From Staphylococcus chromogenes (lineage in GTDB: Bacteria; Bacillota; Bacilli; Staphylococcales; Staphylococcaceae), in assembly GCF_029024625.1 (NCBI RefSeq), contig NZ_CP118953.1, positions 1 through 64,000 on the forward strand: 64,000 nucleotides of DNA. The letters are read 5' to 3'. The position numbers were made by a program, and so were the translations under genes. Below the pieces are notes generated by a model. The model worked only from the letters and a program-made list of their open reading frames with translations. It was not told the origin of the DNA and did not search any database. Of the stretch, positions 51,119-59,304 are shown piece by piece (within the stretch, counting starts at the first letter, position 1; every line of letters begins with the position of its first letter).

Positions 51119-52588
51119 TTATTTCCAAATTGATGACCAAATGTTTGAAATTGTGCTTGTGATAGAATTTGTCGCCTCAGCAACTTTAATTGCATTTTTT
51201 ACTGTATTTGGGTTTTGGTAAAACGCATATAAAACTTTACCTGTATTAATGCCTTCAGTGACGTAGTTACGCGTTTTCGCATAGGCGTTGTAAATTGTAG
51301 AATATTCATCTTTAGTCTCAAGTGGATTAATGTATGAATTCAAACCACCACCTAAAGTGATCAATACGGATTTATCAACAATGCCTTTATACTCATAATA
51401 CTTTCCTACGTAGTATTTAGCATCTTCATATTTTTTACTGTAACTATTATACGTATCTGCCACATATTTGTAGCCTTTGTTGAATGTGTCAGAAAGTTTA
51501 TTGTAACCGTCTGTCACATAGTTTTTGAATGTTTGGCAGTAGCTTGGTGCTTTTGGTGCTATTTCTGTTTGAACGGGTGCTTCTACTTTTGGTGTTTCTG
51601 CATTTGGCGTTGTTTGTGCTTCTGTCGCAACGGTTGTGCTTGGTTTTTGTGTATCGTGCTTTTGAATGATCAAGTCTAATTGTTTTTGCAAACGTTCTTT
51701 CATGTCGTGAGTGGCTTTGTTCACTTCACGTTGTGCTTGGCGACGGTGATCGATTGAGTCTTTATCTACTAATTGTGTTAAAGCGTCGTTGATTTTGCGG
51801 ACTTGTTCATCTTGACGTGCGTAGGCGTCATCGATACTGCTGTTTGTAGCTTCAGTTGCTTTTTGATTGTTTTGACGTACTGTTTCATCGTGTTGTGCTG
51901 TGATGAAGTCGAGTTGCTGTTGTAATTGTAGTTTTACGTCTAAGGGTGCTTTGTTGACGTTGCGTTGAGCTTGACGTCTGTTTTCAATAGAATCTGTTTT
52001 TAATAATTCGGATAATGATGTGTTCGCTTCTGAAGTAAGTTCGTTATCACGTGCAATAGCTTGTTCTCGTGTGAGGTGACCGTTTGTTTGTTGTGTTGTT
52101 TCGTTTACTTTTGGAGTTGATTCTGAAGGTGTTTGTTCTGTGTTGTGGTTGACTTCTGGTTGATGATGTAAAGTTTGATACCAAATGTCTTGGCTCTTGT
52201 CTGGATTTTGTCTAAGTTGAGAAATGTAATGGTTTTTGTCGTCGTCTGTAAGTGAGTCATTGTTTAAAATGCTGTAATAGGCGTTTTGTTGGCCGGCACG
52301 TCGCTCTGGATGATGGCTGTCTTTGATGGATTCTGAGAAAACTTCTTGTGCACGGTTAGGATTTTCTCTTAATGTTTGAATGTGTGTTTGACGTTGTTCT
52401 TCTGAAAGACCTTCAAGGTTTAAAACTTTGTAGTAAGCGCGTTGGGCATTGTCGACTTGGTTTGTTTCTGGTTGTTGACCTGTTGTGTTTGTCTCCTCTG
52501 CTGCTTTTGCTTCCCCATTCGCAATCATTGTTGTGAGTGTAATTGTTGCTGCTCCCATTAATAATCTAGAAATATTTTTGTTGATCAT
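51119..52588 (-). CDS. sbi: Sbi-like immunoglobulin- and complement-binding protein
   Basis: 489-residue secreted/envelope-associated immune-evasion protein. Signal peptide 1-29 ends NGEAKA. Two protein-A-like three-helix IgG-binding repeats follow (about 46-97 and 98-142; NAQRAYYKVLNLEGL, QQNAYYSILNNDSL). Next are two copies of the Sbi domain IV type (about 173-235 and 253-312) with RRQAQRNVNKA (R205/N212) and RRQAQREVNKA (R283/N290); these positions correspond to the S. aureus C3d-contact residues R231/N238. A Pro-rich linker and Tyr-rich C-terminus (345-489) end it. No LPXTG, so not protein A. S. aureus Sbi (436 aa) has domain III where the first repeat stands here. Confidence 0.92.
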   Translation of the reverse strand: MINKNISRLLMGAATITLTTMIANGEAKAAEETNTTGQQPETNQVDNAQRAYYKVLNLEGLSEEQRQTHIQTLRENPNRAQEVFSESIKDSHHPERRAGQQNAYYSILNNDSLTDDDKNHYISQLRQNPDKSQDIWYQTLHHQPEVNHNTEQTPSESTPKVNETTQQTNGHLTREQAIARDNELTSEANTSLSELLKTDSIENRRQAQRNVNKAPLDVKLQLQQQLDFITAQHDETVRQNNQKATEATNSSIDDAYARQDEQVRKINDALTQLVDKDSIDHRRQAQREVNKATHDMKERLQKQLDLIIQKHDTQKPSTTVATEAQTTPNAETPKVEAPVQTEIAPKAPSYCQTFKNYVTDGYNKLSDTFNKGYKYVADTYNSYSKKYEDAKYYVGKYYEYKGIVDKSVLITLGGGLNSYINPLETKDEYSTIYNAYAKTRNYVTEGINTGKVLYAFYQNPNTVKNAIKVAEATNSITSTISNIWSSIWK

Positions 52589-52665
52589 AACTATCCCTTT
52601 CTTTTTTAAATAGAATAACTTTTATTAACACAGAAAAGTGTAACACGCAACTAGTTGTTTTAACA

Positions 52666-52681
52666 TTAAATATTTCTTAAT
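52666..52681 (-). promoter_or_regulatory. Possible SaeR-binding site upstream of sbi
   Basis: On the minus strand ATTAA-GAAATA-TTTAA matches the SaeR direct repeat GTTAA-N6-GTTAA at 8 of 10 positions, about 80 nt upstream of the sbi ATG. S. aureus sbi is SaeRS-activated. Confidence 0.35.
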
Positions 52682-52699
52682 TATCAAATATTGGAATCT

Positions 52700-52834
52700 A
52701 ATTTACCGTCCTTGCACGTGTTTATGACAACATTGCGCAAAAAAATTGAATATGATCCAAAAAATCCACAATATATTCGGACGCATCTCTCCGTAGGCTA
52801 TCAAATGATGAAACAAGAACAAGCGTCACTTTGA
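52700..52834 (+). pseudogene. 3' fragment of a KdpE-like response regulator
   Basis: An open frame without a start encodes the recognition helix and wing of an OmpR-type regulator: FMTTLRKKIEYDPKNPQYIR, then LSVGYQMM, ending with a TGA at 52832-52834. Only the last about 45 codons remain; upstream is the sbi promoter region. Most similar by eye to KdpE C-termini. No kdpD or kdpFABC genes are in the window. Confidence 0.65.
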
Positions 52835-52855
52835 GCGCTTACCCGTAGAAAAAAT

Positions 52856-52898
52856 AAAGCACTCAAACCGTTCTTTTTAAAAGAAGGTTGAGTGCTTT
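52856..52898. terminator. Terminator between the kdpE remnant and sirC
   Basis: AAAGCACTCAAACC (52856-52869) / GGTTGAGTGCTTT (52886-52898), one bulged base, with flanking A/T tracts. Confidence 0.7.
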
Positions 52899-52918
52899 TG
52901 TTTATATTTTCTTGACGG

Positions 52919-53899
52919 TCAGTAGTAAATAAATAAAAAAGGGGGCGCCAAAAGCGGCAATAAAGACACCGGCAGGCACTTCTTTTGGTAAAAAAGCAAA
53001 CGCCCCATAAGGTCAGCGAGGACAAGTGAGGCACCGCCTACAATGGCGGACATTAAAAGCTTTTTGAAATAACTCCCTTTTATAATCGTTTTTGCGATAT
53101 GGGGCGCAATCAGACCGACAAAGCCAATATTTCCAACAAAACTGATAGCTGCAGCCGTTAGCACTGCTGTGATCATCATTTCGAAGCGTTTCGTCTGATT
53201 GACGTTTAGTCCTAATCCAGTGGCGACCTCATCGGTCATTGTCGCAATATTGAGCCTTGGCACGATGAGGAAGAGCAAGGGTAACATCAGGATGAAACAT
53301 CCTAAAATAATCAAACTATCTAAAAATGTAGCGCCTGATAAACTGCCGACGAGCCAAAGATAAGCTTTTGAAGCGGAAAGTTGACTGGTTGTGACGAGTA
53401 GACCGCTCACGAGCGCCATAAATAACGTTTGTAGGGCAATACCAATGATGATAAGCGTCGTCGGTTGGAGGTTTCCACGTTTTTGAAAGGCCATTAAAAT
53501 GAATGTTGCAACACCTGCGCCCATTAATGTAAAGACCGGTAAAAAGTGGATGCTGATGCCACTCACGAACGCAATAAACAACACAGCCCCTAACGTTGCA
53601 CCGCCCGTGACCCCTATAATATCAGGAGAGGCAATAGGGTTTTTTAAGACGTTTTGTAAAAGCAGCCCACTGATACCGAGGGCAGCGCCAGCGACTAAAG
53701 CTAACACAAGGCGCGGGAGCCGTAACACTTCAATCGTAAATTGATCGGGACTCTCCATGGGATTCATAATATATGACCACAACATAGAGGGACTAATGAA
53801 CGTTGACCCGAGCATCAGACTCAAACATGAAAGAAGGACTAAGCCTATCACGGCAATGATTAAACGGAGACGATCGTGTTGATGGATGATTGGATTCAT
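52919..53899 (-). CDS. sirC: Staphyloferrin B ABC permease SirC, 3' frameshift
   Basis: FecCD-type membrane permease of the SirABC iron-siderophore importer, 326 residues as read, nine or ten helices; GNIGFVGLIAPHIAK is the ATPase-coupling loop. Near the C-terminus, after GRLLF, the frame is off by one: adding one base at the A6 run 52990-52995 (T run on the coding strand) restores LPKEVPAGVFIAAFGAPFF and a stop at 52902-52904. As sequenced the last about 24 residues are altered. Overlaps sirB by four bases. Confidence 0.85.
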   Translation of the reverse strand: MNPIIHQHDRLRLIIAVIGLVLLSCLSLMLGSTFISPSMLWSYIMNPMESPDQFTIEVLRLPRLVLALVAGAALGISGLLLQNVLKNPIASPDIIGVTGGATLGAVLFIAFVSGISIHFLPVFTLMGAGVATFILMAFQKRGNLQPTTLIIIGIALQTLFMALVSGLLVTTSQLSASKAYLWLVGSLSGATFLDSLIILGCFILMLPLLFLIVPRLNIATMTDEVATGLGLNVNQTKRFEMMITAVLTAAAISFVGNIGFVGLIAPHIAKTIIKGSYFKKLLMSAIVGGASLVLADLMGRLLFYQKKCLPVSLLPLLAPPFLFIYY

Positions 53900-54891
53900 A
53901 GGCGTTGTATTCCTTTCTTCATAATCGCAATTAAAGTCACAGAACCGATGACGGCGGTAATGACCCCAATAGGAAGTTCCAAAGGTGGAATGATGATGCG
54001 AGCGATAATATCAGAAATCATCATCAACATGGCCCCGCACATGGCGGTCATTGGAATTAAATATTTGTAGTTAGGTGGAAGCAATTTTTTCGTAATATTA
54101 GGCACAATCAAACCGACAAATAAAATCGAGCCGGCAATAGCGACTGAAATCCCGGCTAATGCACTGATAATCACGATTATTAGGCCTTTCGTTAATTTGA
54201 TATTTTGACCAAGACCTGTCGCAATTTCATCACTCGTCATTAAAATATTGATGTGCGACGACATTAAAAACGCGATAAATATTAAGCCGAGGACAAGCAC
54301 AATGACCCAAGGGACCTCCCATAAATTACGAACGGAAACAGAACCCGCAAGCCAAAATAAGAAACCTTGTAAGTTACGTTCATTCATAATCAATAAGCCT
54401 TGTGTAAAAGCATGGAATAATGCCGCAATAGCTGCCCCAGCTAAAATGATGCGGTTCGGTGAAAATTGGGCTTGTTTAAACATACCGAGTGCGATAACTA
54501 AAAAGGTGACAAAGAGCGCTCCAATAAATGAAATGATAATTAAAAGTTTAAAGGAGCCTAAGCTAAAGAACGTTAAGCCGACAATAACGAAAAATACGGC
54601 GCCCGCATTCACGCCAAATAAACCTGGAGAAGCAATAGGATTTCTCGTTAACACTTGCATTAACAGTCCTGCCACAGATAACGCCGCTCCCGTTAGTAAT
54701 GCAATACCCGTGCGGGAACCTCTAGATTCTGCGAGGAGAATATGGATATCGTTATGAGGATCAAAGTGGAATAACGCCTGTAGCAACTCACTGAGCGGCA
54801 CAAGCGTCGTTCCTATAATTAAACTCAATATCGTTACAACGATAAGACATAACCCCGCAAGCATCAATTGATAGCGCGGTTTAAGTAACAT
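53896..54891 (-). CDS. sirB: Staphyloferrin B ABC permease SirB
   Basis: FecCD-family permease, 331 residues, about nine TM helices, pairing with SirC. Family motifs are present: GAALSVAGLLMQVLTRNPIA, GVNAGAVFF, and the EAA-like coupling loop GSILFVGLIVPNI. It lies directly downstream of sirA (19-nt gap) and overlaps sirC by ATGA. The ATPase for Sir uptake (FhuC in S. aureus) is not encoded here. Confidence 0.9.
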   Translation of the reverse strand: MLLKPRYQLMLAGLCLIVVTILSLIIGTTLVPLSELLQALFHFDPHNDIHILLAESRGSRTGIALLTGAALSVAGLLMQVLTRNPIASPGLFGVNAGAVFFVIVGLTFFSLGSFKLLIIISFIGALFVTFLVIALGMFKQAQFSPNRIILAGAAIAALFHAFTQGLLIMNERNLQGFLFWLAGSVSVRNLWEVPWVIVLVLGLIFIAFLMSSHINILMTSDEIATGLGQNIKLTKGLIIVIISALAGISVAIAGSILFVGLIVPNITKKLLPPNYKYLIPMTAMCGAMLMMISDIIARIIIPPLELPIGVITAVIGSVTLIAIMKKGIQRL

Positions 54892-54910
54892 GAGGTAACT
54901 CCTTTATGGA

Positions 54911-55900
54911 TTATGATTGTTTTTTAATCTCTAATTTTTTGTACAAGTCATCGATCATTTCGATAGCAGAAGTGTAGCCCCCTGCCATGTTCCATGTGAT
55001 TTCATCGACATTGTCAGAAACGCCACCATTTTTTACACCGTGCAAGTTTTTCCATTGTTCACTAGAAGTCCATTCTTCTTTAGTTTTACGAGCTAATTTG
55101 GCTTCAGAAGGGTTGGAATCTGAAGTGAAGATGAAAATATGATCAGCATCCATGAGGGGAATACTTTCTTTTGAGGGTAATTGAATAATGTCTTGTCCAC
55201 TATCCACTAGTTTTTGCTGTTCTTTTGGACGTTTAAATCCTAAATCATGAAGTATATCTCCAGCAAACCCACTGGCATAAATACAAGCATGATCGGTGCG
55301 GAAATTGACAACTGAAGCACTCATTGGCCATTTATCGCCAAGTGACGCTTTAGCATCTTTCTTAAATTGAGCGACTTTATCTTCATAGTTTTGTTTCAAG
55401 TCATTCGCTTTTTTCTCTTCACCTAAAGCTTTACCCATGAGATCTAACGTCTCTTTAAATTTATAAACCGTTCCAATTGTAATAGTTGGCGCAATTTTGG
55501 AAAGTTGTTCATATTGCTTTTCGTTACGGATTTTCGAAGCGACAATTAAGTCTGGTTTTAAATTTGAAATTTCTTCTAAGTTAGGGGAAGGTTCTTGACC
55601 GACGATTTGCGTCTCTTTAAGATCTTTCCTCAAATAATCGTATTTCGGTTTTTGCGTCCAAGATTCAACGGCGCCGACAGGTTTTACACCTAAGACCACA
55701 GAAATATCTGTGGCGCCTTGATAAAGTGTGACGACACGCTTAGGTTTTCCTTTAATTTCAGTTGTCCCTAAGGCATGTTTAATTTCAACAGATTTGCCGT
55801 CCCCTTTCGAATTTGAAGAACCCCCTTTACCACAAGCGGTTAAAACAAAAATCATCGCCAAAGCCATGATGAACATTTTTGATAGTTTTTTCATCCACAT
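54911..55900 (-). CDS. sirA: Staphyloferrin B-binding lipoprotein SirA
   Basis: Class III substrate-binding lipoprotein that captures Fe-staphyloferrin B. The 329-residue precursor has a signal peptide with lipobox LTAC and mature residues strongly like S. aureus SirA: RVVTLYQGATDISVVLGVKP, VGAVESWTQKPK, GQEPSPNLEEISNLKPDLIV and DEITWNMAGGY. AGGAGGT lies 6 nt before the ATG on the minus strand. A Fur box sits at the promoter. No sbn biosynthesis genes are divergent from it, unlike S. aureus. Confidence 0.93.
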   Translation of the reverse strand: MWMKKLSKMFIMALAMIFVLTACGKGGSSNSKGDGKSVEIKHALGTTEIKGKPKRVVTLYQGATDISVVLGVKPVGAVESWTQKPKYDYLRKDLKETQIVGQEPSPNLEEISNLKPDLIVASKIRNEKQYEQLSKIAPTITIGTVYKFKETLDLMGKALGEEKKANDLKQNYEDKVAQFKKDAKASLGDKWPMSASVVNFRTDHACIYASGFAGDILHDLGFKRPKEQQKLVDSGQDIIQLPSKESIPLMDADHIFIFTSDSNPSEAKLARKTKEEWTSSEQWKNLHGVKNGGVSDNVDEITWNMAGGYTSAIEMIDDLYKKLEIKKQS

Positions 55901-55920
55901 GATGAGACCTCCTAGTTGTT

Positions 55921-55941
55921 AATTGATAATCATTATCAATT
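55921..55941. promoter_or_regulatory. Fur box upstream of sirA
   Basis: Perfect 21-bp palindrome centred on C55931; its core TGATAATCATTATCA is the classic Gram-positive Fur box. Iron-repression of sirABC is expected. Confidence 0.93.
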
Positions 55942-56316
55942 ATAATGTCTTACATTTCACGTTCTAAGTCAATTAAAATATTTAATTTTTTTAATTTACG
56001 TATATGCAACTTTTTGAAATATGGATTTTTATAAAAGAAATATTGATGATTCAACACAATTAACACAACAAAAATTCATAGTATACAGACAGTAGTGATG
56101 CCTATTCATAGTAGTCACAGTGTAATCAACATTTTTTAAAGAGATACCGGATAATTTTTAGAACATTTTTGGTCATGTCAAAAAAGTCACTTAGTTCATA
56201 CCATGAGTGAAGTGAGATTTGATACATAAACATCTATATTTTTAAGGCACATCATAGTAGTAATGGTAGGTTTAAAAAAATACTAAGTTTAAAAAAGAAT
56301 TTAAAATTACATTCTA
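55942..56316. other. Intergenic spacer between sirA and the gntR operon
   Basis: 375 nt of AT-rich sequence with no ORF, RNA gene or strong hairpin that I can see. The divergent sirA promoter lies at its left edge. Confidence 0.5.
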
Positions 56317-56372
56317 TGTAAGCCTTTACATCTTAAAAAACAGAAGTTATACTATAAGTGGTTATAACCAGT
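56317..56372 (+). promoter_or_regulatory. Promoter with cre site and GntR operator
   Basis: TTTACA (56325-56330), 17 bp, TATACT (56348-56353). TGTAAGCCTTTACA (56317-56330) overlaps the -35 and matches the CcpA cre consensus TGNAARCGNWWWCA except one base. AGTGGTTATAACCAGT (56357-56372), just downstream of the -10, is an inverted repeat like HutC/GntR operators. Catabolite repression and GntR autocontrol are inferred. Confidence 0.65.
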
Positions 56373-56389
56373 TGGTTGGAGGTGCGGAA

Positions 56390-57103
56390 GTGGATAAAAA
56401 GAATACAGCTTTGTACTTTCGAGTTTATGAATCTATTCGTAAAGGGATAGAATCTGGAACTTACGCAGAAGGGGGTAAATTACCTTCAGAAAGAAAACTT
56501 TGCAAAGATTTCGAGGTTAGTCGTATTACAGTGAGAGAAGCGTTAGATCTTTTAGAAAAGGATCATTTTATTAAAAGAGAACATGGTAAAGGCTCGTTTG
56601 TATTGGGCAATCAATATACACAGTTTTTAAACAATTTATATAGCTTCAAAGACGAAATAGAAAAAAATGGTGACAAAGCGAGTACGAAAATGCTCAATAT
56701 TCAAAGTATTGAAGCGTCACCGTTTTTACAAGAAAAAATGGGGCTTAAGAAAGGTGACCGTGTATATGAATTAGAAAGATTGCGTTTATCCAATGATAAG
56801 CCACTCATTTATGAGGTGAGTTACCTGCCTGTGGCGCTTTGCGAGGGATTAGATCAATATGATTTTAATCAAGTTTCACTTTATGAAACGTTGAATCAAC
56901 ATTACAACATTCAAATTACGAATGCATATGAAAATTTAGTAGCAAGCAAACTTAGTAAAAAACATGCTGCGCTACTCAATGGTAAAGAAAATGACAGTTC
57001 GATGTATATTGAACGTTTGAGTTATGTCGGTAATGCGGTGATTGAATATACCCAAAGTATTACCGGCAGCAATAAATATAAATATACCGTCAAATTGATG
57101 TAA
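56390..57103 (+). CDS. GntR/HutC-family transcriptional regulator
   Basis: 237-residue repressor with an N-terminal winged helix (LPSERKLCKDFEVSRITVREALDLL split across helices) and a UTRA ligand-binding domain (YELERLRLSNDKPLIYEVSYLP). HutC-type members bind sugar phosphates such as GlcN6P or GalN6P derivatives. GTG 56390 follows GGAGG (56378-56382) by 7 nt; the frame opens at TTG 56372 inside the operator. It heads the sugar operon it presumably controls. Confidence 0.88.
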   Translation: MDKKNTALYFRVYESIRKGIESGTYAEGGKLPSERKLCKDFEVSRITVREALDLLEKDHFIKREHGKGSFVLGNQYTQFLNNLYSFKDEIEKNGDKASTKMLNIQSIEASPFLQEKMGLKKGDRVYELERLRLSNDKPLIYEVSYLPVALCEGLDQYDFNQVSLYETLNQHYNIQITNAYENLVASKLSKKHAALLNGKENDSSMYIERLSYVGNAVIEYTQSITGSNKYKYTVKLM

Positions 57104-57130
57104 AGGTATACCAACAAGGAGGTTATTATT

Positions 57131-58249
57131 GTGTTAAATCAAACAGATACTTATAAAGAAATTAAGCAACAACCCGAGATGTGGCGTCGTACAGCCGATA
57201 TCGTTGCTCAAAAAGTAGACAGCTTTAAAGCATTTATCAAACATATCGAAGATGCAAATCAAGGGAAAAAGTTAAAAGTTTTATTCACAGGTGCAGGTTC
57301 TAGTGCTTATGTCGGCGATGTGGCACGCATGGCATGTCACTCCGACCTTTTAAAAGCCTTTGAATTTGAGTCTGTGCCGACGACTCATTTCGTGACAAAC
57401 CCCGAAGTGTACATTCAGGAGGACACGGCTTATTTAATCGTCTCATTTGCACGTTCAGGTAATAGTCCAGAGACAAAAGGAACCGTTGAAATTGCGAATC
57501 AACTGACTAAGCATGCGTATCACTTGTATATCACAAACAATAAAGAAGGCTTTTTAGGGGCATCTGAAGAAAATGATCATGTTTTTAAAATCGTCCTTCC
57601 TGATGAAACGAATGACAAATCGTTAGCGATGACGTCTAGTTTCTCATCAATGTTATTTGCGGTTTATGTCCTATTTGGCGGAACTTACCACGAGTCATTT
57701 TTCGACATTGCGCATGATAATTTTGATTGGATTGAAAAACAAGCAGAAGCAGTCAGTCAATTAGACTATTCAAAGGTCTTTTACGTAGGAACAGGATTAA
57801 TTGGAGAATTAACTAAAGAAGTGAGTTTGAAATTAAACGAGCTGACATCAGGTCAGATTGAGATCGCTCGAGAAACAACACTTGGGTTTAGACATGGTCC
57901 TAAAGCAGGTTTGAGCGAGGATGCCATCTTTATTATGCTACGCAGTAATCATACTTATATTCGTCAATATGAAGTAGACATTATTGAAGAGGTGGACCAA
58001 GTAAAAGATAAATATCAAATCGTCGTGCTAGATGCTCAAGAAGAACAGCGTCCTCACACACTCACGTTACCGGAGTCATCCAACCTCAATGATTTAGAGT
58101 TAGCGTTACTCTACCTCATGTTTGGCCAATTACTGGCTGCGAAGAAATCGGTAGCTTTAGGCTTAAATCCCGACAATCCAAGTCCTGATGGATTTATTAA
58201 TCGCGTAGTAAAAGGGGTTACCATCTATCCTTTGGAAACAGCGGACTAA
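57131..58249 (+). CDS. agaS: SIS-domain amino-sugar isomerase/deaminase AgaS
   Basis: 372-residue protein with two SIS domains (about 35-180 and 200-345) and GAGSSAYVGDV and RSGNSPETKG phosphosugar-binding loops. It resembles AgaS, the galactosamine-6-phosphate deaminase/isomerase that yields tagatose 6-phosphate. GTG start 8 nt after AGGAGG. It follows the regulator, consistent with a GalNAc/GalN or related pathway. Confidence 0.88.
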   Translation: MLNQTDTYKEIKQQPEMWRRTADIVAQKVDSFKAFIKHIEDANQGKKLKVLFTGAGSSAYVGDVARMACHSDLLKAFEFESVPTTHFVTNPEVYIQEDTAYLIVSFARSGNSPETKGTVEIANQLTKHAYHLYITNNKEGFLGASEENDHVFKIVLPDETNDKSLAMTSSFSSMLFAVYVLFGGTYHESFFDIAHDNFDWIEKQAEAVSQLDYSKVFYVGTGLIGELTKEVSLKLNELTSGQIEIARETTLGFRHGPKAGLSEDAIFIMLRSNHTYIRQYEVDIIEEVDQVKDKYQIVVLDAQEEQRPHTLTLPESSNLNDLELALLYLMFGQLLAAKKSVALGLNPDNPSPDGFINRVVKGVTIYPLETAD

Positions 58250-58343
58250 ACCTACACTTTTAACCCATCAGTAGACCTTACTAATAATATTGAATCGTTA
58301 AAAGTTGAAAAATAAAACTGAGGTAGAAGGGGAGCGGTTGTAA

Positions 58344-59288
58344 TTGAAAACAAAAGATTTAAGTAAATTAGTAGATAAAAACGGAATTTATGCCGCAGTC
58401 GCAGTAGACCAACGCGGAGCATTAATGAACCTTTTAGGTGATAAGGGAACCACTGAGAATTTGACGGTGTTTAAAAAACTTGTCGCTGAAACATTGACTC
58501 CAGAAGGGTCAAGCTTTCTAGTGGATCCAGAGTTTGGGACAGAGGCGATAAAGGAAAATGATGCGCATTCTGGTTTGATTTTAGCTTATGAACAAACGGG
58601 ATATCTCAAAGAACAACCTGGGCGCTTACCACGACTCATTGAAAATCAAAGTGTAAGACGTTTAGTACAAATGGGTGCCGATGCTATCAAGTTTTTACTT
58701 TATTACGATGTGGATGAATCAGAAGAAATTAACCAAAAGAAACAAGCGATGATAGAGCGTGTGGGTTCAGAGTGTAAAGCAGAAAACGTACCATTTTTGT
58801 TAGAGATTTTAACTTATGACGACACTATAGGTGACGAAAAAGGTGAAGCTTTTGCTAAAGTAAAACCGCACAAAGTCAACCAAGCGATGAAATTGTTTAG
58901 TGAGCCACGCTTTGGGGTGGATACATTAAAAGTCGAAATACCTGTAAATATGAACTTTGTTGAAGGGTTTGGTTCAAAAGTCATAATGACGCAAGAGGAA
59001 GCCGCCCAAGCCTTTAAAGCGCAAAGTGAGGCGACCGACCTGCCTTATATTTATTTAAGCGCTGGGGTGACTGCACAGCTATTCAATGATTCGCTTGTAT
59101 TTGCATCTGAACATGGTGCTCGTTTTAATGGCGTTCTATGTGGGCGTGCAACTTGGAAAGGTGCCACAGAGGTATTAATGAACGATGGAGAACAAGCGGC
59201 ACAGGAATGGTTAAAGAATGAGGGCTTACAAAATCTTATCGCCCTTAATCAAGTGAATCAGCGCACGGCAACGCCTATTCCCGAATAG
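58344..59288 (+). CDS. lacD: Tagatose 1,6-diphosphate aldolase (LacD family)
   Basis: Class I aldolase, 314 residues, cleaving tagatose 1,6-bisphosphate to DHAP and glyceraldehyde 3-phosphate. LacD motifs: VAVDQRGALMNLL, GADAIKFLLYYDVDE (Schiff-base Lys region), FLLEILTYD and YLSAGVTAQLF. TTG start with AGGGGAG 9 nt upstream. It links the galactosamine or galactose-6-phosphate branch to glycolysis; no tagatose-6-phosphate kinase is in the visible part of the operon. Confidence 0.88.
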   Translation: MKTKDLSKLVDKNGIYAAVAVDQRGALMNLLGDKGTTENLTVFKKLVAETLTPEGSSFLVDPEFGTEAIKENDAHSGLILAYEQTGYLKEQPGRLPRLIENQSVRRLVQMGADAIKFLLYYDVDESEEINQKKQAMIERVGSECKAENVPFLLEILTYDDTIGDEKGEAFAKVKPHKVNQAMKLFSEPRFGVDTLKVEIPVNMNFVEGFGSKVIMTQEEAAQAFKAQSEATDLPYIYLSAGVTAQLFNDSLVFASEHGARFNGVLCGRATWKGATEVLMNDGEQAAQEWLKNEGLQNLIALNQVNQRTATPIPE

Positions 59289-59304
59289 TATAGGAGGTTA
59301 TTCC

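Noticed and set aside
51119..52588. Protein A (Spa) as identity of the surface protein
   Set aside because: No LPXTG sorting signal or LysM domain; signal peptide, domain IV repeats and Tyr-rich C-terminus match Sbi.
54248..54757. Plus-strand 169-codon ORF within sirB
   Set aside because: Antisense to a well-supported permease; its Lys/Asn/Thr-rich translation is typical of a shadow frame.
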